The position numbers were made by a program, and so were the translations under genes. This document shows, piece by piece, positions 5,144 to 7,288 of a DNA stretch of 7,288 bases. This DNA comes from Myxococcales bacterium (GTDB lineage: Bacteria; Myxococcota; Polyangia; Fen-1088): contig PMLH01000280.1 of the NCBI GenBank assembly GCA_003159055.1, positions 10,413 through 17,700 of the forward strand, read 5' to 3'. The notes beneath the pieces are model-generated. The model searched no databases. It saw nothing but the letters and a program-made list of their open reading frames with translations, and was not told the origin of the DNA. The number at the start of each line of letters is the position of its first letter. The first letter of the stretch is position 1.

Positions 5144-6106
5144 ATGGAGAAGAAACGCGATTTTCTGAGTTTATTCGACGTCAGCGATGCAGAATTTGCG
5201 TCGCTCATCCGGCGCGCCGAGGAACTGCGCTTCTTGCGAAAGGTGCGCGAGCCGCACGCTTCACGCCCCGGCCGCATGCTGGCGTTGATTTTCGAGAAGG
5301 CGTCCACGCGCACGCGGGTGAGCTTCGAAGTGGCGATCGCCGAGCTCGGCGGGCATGCCATCGTGATTGGGCGCAACGATTCGCAGCTCGGACGCGGCGA
5401 GCCCATCAAAGACACCGCTCGGGTGATGGCGCGCTACTGCCACGGCATCATGGTCCGCACCTTCGGCCATGATCGCGTGGAAGAGCTGGCCAGGTACGCT
5501 TCGGTGCCGGTCATCAACGGCCTGACCGATCTGCTCCATCCCTGCCAGGTGCTCGCGGATCTGCAGACGGTGTACGCCCATGTGGCGAATTGCGAGACCA
5601 ATCCCTCGGTGCCGGCGCCCGATGTGCTCTCCGTTCTGCGCAGCGTACGATACGCCTGGGTGGGCGACGGCAACAACATGGCGAACACTTGGCTGGAAGC
5701 CGCCGGCCTGCTCGGGCTGGACCTGGCCTTGGCTTGTCCGAGCGGTTACCAGCCGAATCCCGACGTCGTCGCGCGAGCGCGCGGCACGGGCAAAGGTCGC
5801 ATTCAGCTGACCCAGGATCCACGCGAAGCCGTGGTGGGCCGCCACGTCCTGTCCACCGACGTCTTCGCGTCGATGGGCAAAGAAGACGAGGTCGAGGCAA
5901 GGCGCAGGGCCTTCGTCGGCTACTGCTTGGACGCAAAGCTGGTCGCCCATGCGGATGCGAAAGCCATCGTCATGCACTGCCTGCCCGCCCACCGGGGTGA
6001 AGAGATCACCGACGAAGTGATTGAAAGCCCGGCTAGCGTGGTCTGGCAAGAGGCTGAAAATCGCCTGCACGCGCAGAAGGCACTGCTGGAGTGGCTTCTG
6101 CCGTAG
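5144..6106 (+). CDS. argF: Ornithine carbamoyltransferase
   Basis: A 320-residue anabolic OTCase, making citrulline from ornithine and carbamoyl phosphate in the cytoplasm. The carbamoyl-phosphate loop FEKASTRTR (50-58) is intact, followed by QLGRGEPIKDTARV (81-94), MVRTFGH (103-109), INGLTDLLHPCQ (124-135), VGDGNNMANTW (173-183), SMG (243-245), MHCLPAHRGEEI (277-288) and VWQEAENRLHAQKALL (300-315). The HCLP, SMG and NMAN elements are the ornithine-binding signature that separates OTCase from aspartate carbamoyltransferase. Two details differ from the common form. About 15 extra residues (CETNPSVPAPDVLSVLRS, near 150-167) lie between the HPCQ helix and VGDGNN. The motif before SMG reads TDVFAS where Trp usually replaces Phe. 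The start ATG lies 14 bp after the argD stop with only a weak GAGAG-like Shine-Dalgarno; translation may be helped by coupling. Catabolic OTCase is possible but the argD neighbour favours biosynthesis. Confidence 0.95.
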   Translation: MEKKRDFLSLFDVSDAEFASLIRRAEELRFLRKVREPHASRPGRMLALIFEKASTRTRVSFEVAIAELGGHAIVIGRNDSQLGRGEPIKDTARVMARYCHGIMVRTFGHDRVEELARYASVPVINGLTDLLHPCQVLADLQTVYAHVANCETNPSVPAPDVLSVLRSVRYAWVGDGNNMANTWLEAAGLLGLDLALACPSGYQPNPDVVARARGTGKGRIQLTQDPREAVVGRHVLSTDVFASMGKEDEVEARRRAFVGYCLDAKLVAHADAKAIVMHCLPAHRGEEITDEVIESPASVVWQEAENRLHAQKALLEWLLP

Positions 6107-6117
6107 GCAATTCCCTT

Positions 6118-6132
6118 TAGACTGCGCCCGTG
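6118..6132 (+). promoter_or_regulatory. Possible leaderless -10 element (TAGACT-N6-GTG)
   Basis: TAGACT (6118-6123) lies 6 nt before the GTG start of the J-domain gene, and there is no Shine-Dalgarno in the 23-bp gap after argF. The hexamer and spacing nearly duplicate the arrangement at 1586-1600 before the DUF1707 gene. No good -35 box is visible at the right distance (CTTCTG, 6095-6100). Confidence 0.3.
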
Positions 6133-6855
6133 CCTACGCGCGACCAGATAGCCGGACTCGGTGCCAAGACCGATCGCCCGCAGCTCAACGCACGTGCGGA
6201 TCTGTCGCGCGTGCAACTCAACCCGACCGAAGGCTTCATTCTGTCGCGCATCGACGGTCGCGCGAGCTACGACGAGATCTGCAGGATGTCGAGTCTCGGC
6301 CGAGAAGAGACCCTGGCAATTCTGCGCAAGCTCAAGCAGCAGAAGCTGATCTTGGGCCCAGGCGAAACCGCGATTGCGCCCGAGCCTCCGCGCAGGGCCG
6401 CGCGCCGTGCGCCACCGCCCGACAGCGGAGCGAGAACGCCCGCACCAACCCAGGTGACCGACGCGATGCTGCGCGAGGCGCAGGGGAAGGCAAGCGGCAA
6501 GAGCGATGAAGAGAAAGCGGATCTCCCGTCGATTCTGGAGCGGTTGGATGACGGATCGCCGGTCGACGCGAGAGCACTGGCCGAAGGTCGCGATCTGCCC
6601 GAAGAGATGAAAAGGCGCATCCTGCGTCTGCACCGCCGACTGCGCAAACTGGAGCCGCAAGAGCTCCTCGGCGTCGGCCCCGGCGCGGACGCGGCCACCA
6701 TCAAGCGTGCATTCGCTGCCGCCTCGAAGGAATTGCACCCCGACCGCTACTTCGGCAAAGACCTCGGCAGCTACCGCGACAAGCTCGCGCAAATCTTCGC
6801 CCGCATCACCGAAGCAGTGCAAGCGCTGCAGAAGGCAAGCAAGGCGAAGAAGTAA
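6130..6855 (+). CDS. J-domain (DnaJ-like) protein with N-terminal helical module
   Basis: A 241-residue protein starting at GTG. Residues 178-235 form a J domain: ELLGVGPGADAATIKRAFAAASKELHPDRY, with the Hsp70-stimulating HPD tripeptide at 203-205, then a helix ending in FARITEAVQALQ. It should therefore stimulate the ATPase of a DnaK-type Hsp70. The glycine/phenylalanine linker, zinc fingers and C-terminal substrate domains of true DnaJ are absent. Residues 28-75 (LNPTEGFILSRIDGRASYDEIC ... REETLAILRKLKQQKLI) resemble a winged-helix-like module; I recall similar EGFxLSRIDG segments in deltaproteobacterial J proteins. Residues 80-135 are Pro/Ala/Arg-rich and probably disordered. Residues 158-176 (EEMKRRILRLHRRLRKLEP) form a basic helix before the J domain. 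The gene starts 23 bp after argF and may be co-transcribed or have its own leaderless promoter. It is likely a specialised co-chaperone with unknown client. Confidence 0.85.
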   Translation: MPTRDQIAGLGAKTDRPQLNARADLSRVQLNPTEGFILSRIDGRASYDEICRMSSLGREETLAILRKLKQQKLILGPGETAIAPEPPRRAARRAPPPDSGARTPAPTQVTDAMLREAQGKASGKSDEEKADLPSILERLDDGSPVDARALAEGRDLPEEMKRRILRLHRRLRKLEPQELLGVGPGADAATIKRAFAAASKELHPDRYFGKDLGSYRDKLAQIFARITEAVQALQKASKAKK

Positions 6856-6869
6856 GGGCCATTCCCCAC

Positions 6870-6897
6870 GGCGGAAGCCCGCAAGACGAAGTCCGCC
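6870..6897 (+). terminator. Hairpin after the J-domain gene
   Basis: GGCGGA (6870-6875) pairs exactly with TCCGCC (6892-6897) across a 16-nt loop, and TTGTTCCTCT follows. It starts 15 bp after the J-domain stop. The large loop and poor T-tract make it a weak intrinsic terminator; a processing hairpin is equally possible. Confidence 0.25.
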
Positions 6898-6939
6898 TTG
6901 TTCCTCTCGCTGGCCTGCAGTGGTGAAAGTTGTTAGGGC

Positions 6940-6956
6940 GCCCTTCGGGCTGTTTT
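6940..6956 (+). terminator. Probable rho-independent terminator
   Basis: GCCC (6940-6943) and GGGC (6947-6950) form a 4-bp GC stem around a TTC loop, followed by TGTTTTCGTCT. The left side also belongs to a 10-bp palindrome, AGGGCGCCCT (6935-6944), that could pair differently. It lies 85 bp past the J-domain stop and would end the arg/J-domain transcript before the next gene. Confidence 0.45.
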
Positions 6957-7089
6957 CGTCTCCGGAATGTCTTTCTTCTGACGCGGATTCTTCGTGGCTC
7001 TTCTGAGGTTCTCGGTTAAGGCTTCCCCGATGTTGCGAACCGGAACTCCGACCAGGGTAACCTCGGGTCGCCCGCCAGGTCGTCACTCG

Positions 7090-7288
7090 ATGAGATTGAA
7101 GGGATGGGTTGTCGTCGCGCTGGCCGTGGCGTCGTTGGGCGCGACGGCAGGCTCCGCCGAGGCTGCGTGGGGCGTGCCTTGTCCGCTTCCGCAGGTTCAC
7201 TCGGCGCCGCCGGATCAGTCGTGGCTGAAGGACGTTCCCGAGAAACCGGGATCGAGTGCCGCGGGCAAGATCGCGGTCTTCACCTTCA
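7090..7288 (+). CDS. Unrecognised secreted protein (5' portion only)
   Basis: From ATG at 7090 the frame is open for 66 codons to the window edge. Residues 1-25 are a clear signal peptide: MRLKGW, then VVVALAVASLGATAG, with a cleavage region at GSAEA. The mature start (AWGVPCPLPQVHSAPPDQSW) is Pro-rich with one Cys. KIAVFTF (60-66) looks like the first beta strand of a folded domain. An in-frame ATG at 7030 would add 20 residues and has a better Shine-Dalgarno (AAGG, 7018-7021). However, it would put a long basic leader before the signal peptide, so 7090 is preferred. I do not recognise the family. It is probably periplasmic or outer-membrane associated, and not part of the upstream transcript if the hairpins terminate. 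Confidence 0.7.
   Translation, partial: MRLKGWVVVALAVASLGATAGSAEAAWGVPCPLPQVHSAPPDQSWLKDVPEKPGSSAAGKIAVFTF

Larger units (their letters stand above)
6856..7089. other. Non-coding spacer between the J-domain gene and the secreted-protein gene
   Basis: This 234-bp spacer holds no credible gene on either strand; the long minus-strand ORF across it reads through argF and the J-domain gene in shadow. It contains two hairpins (6870-6897 and 6940-6950) and a T-rich stretch around 6951-6980. Its last ~60 bp (7030-7089) are open in frame with the downstream gene and could be its extended N-terminus. GGAACT at 7040-7045 faintly resembles an ECF-type -35, but no convincing -10 follows. Confidence 0.5.

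Noticed and set aside
6856..6956. Possible tRNA or small structured RNA after the J-domain gene
   Set aside because: Only isolated short hairpins are visible; no cloverleaf, anticodon arm or T-loop consensus can be drawn.
5920..7200. 426-codon minus-strand ORF spanning the end of argF, the J-domain gene and the spacer
   Set aside because: Antisense to strongly supported genes; its long Arg/Ser/His-rich translation shows no domain.

Overview
The window is GC-rich, densely coded bacterial chromosome. Codon usage strongly favours G/C at third positions, so long spurious ORFs run on nearly every strand. Several gene types suggest a Myxococcota/Deltaproteobacteria-type genome: an OmpA-like barrel with thrombospondin type-3 repeats, a PilZ protein, a DUF1707/LiaF-like protein, a J-domain protein with an N-terminal helical module, and GTG starts without Shine-Dalgarno sequences. 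This assignment is inferred from gene style and not from a marker gene. I see no mobile element, CRISPR array, rRNA or tRNA.

Layout. On the minus strand, a PilZ (c-di-GMP receptor-type) gene (888-1427) lies upstream of an OmpA-like outer membrane protein gene (1-780, 3' end off the window) that has its own candidate promoter. A 170-bp divergent region (1428-1597) separates these from the plus-strand genes. It holds a TTGACG -35-like box, a TACCTT direct repeat and a perfect 8-bp dyad next to the next start codon. On the plus strand follow a DUF1707/LiaF-C-like protein (1598-2269), a class I SAM methyltransferase (2288-3052) and a GT2 glycosyltransferase of the dolichyl-phosphate glucosyltransferase (ALG5) type (3049-3801). 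The last two are joined by an ATGA overlap. An 11-fold CCGG repeat (3802-3868) fills the gap before argD (3915-5129), which is followed 14 bp later by argF (5144-6106). A small J-domain protein gene (6130-6855) comes next, then a 234-bp spacer with terminator-like hairpins, and the start of a secreted-protein gene (7090 onward).

How the genes work together. ArgD and ArgF are two steps of arginine synthesis: N-acetylornithine formation, and citrulline formation from ornithine. The methyltransferase and glycosyltransferase probably act in one envelope or lipid-linked sugar pathway. The DUF1707/FGG-repeat protein may share their transcript. The PilZ and OmpA-like proteins point to signalling and envelope functions.

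I do not see a clearly new multi-gene system. The most interesting signals are in the non-coding DNA: the CCGG repeat, the dyad before the DUF1707 gene, and two GTG genes sharing a TAGRCT-N6-GTG arrangement that suggests leaderless transcription.
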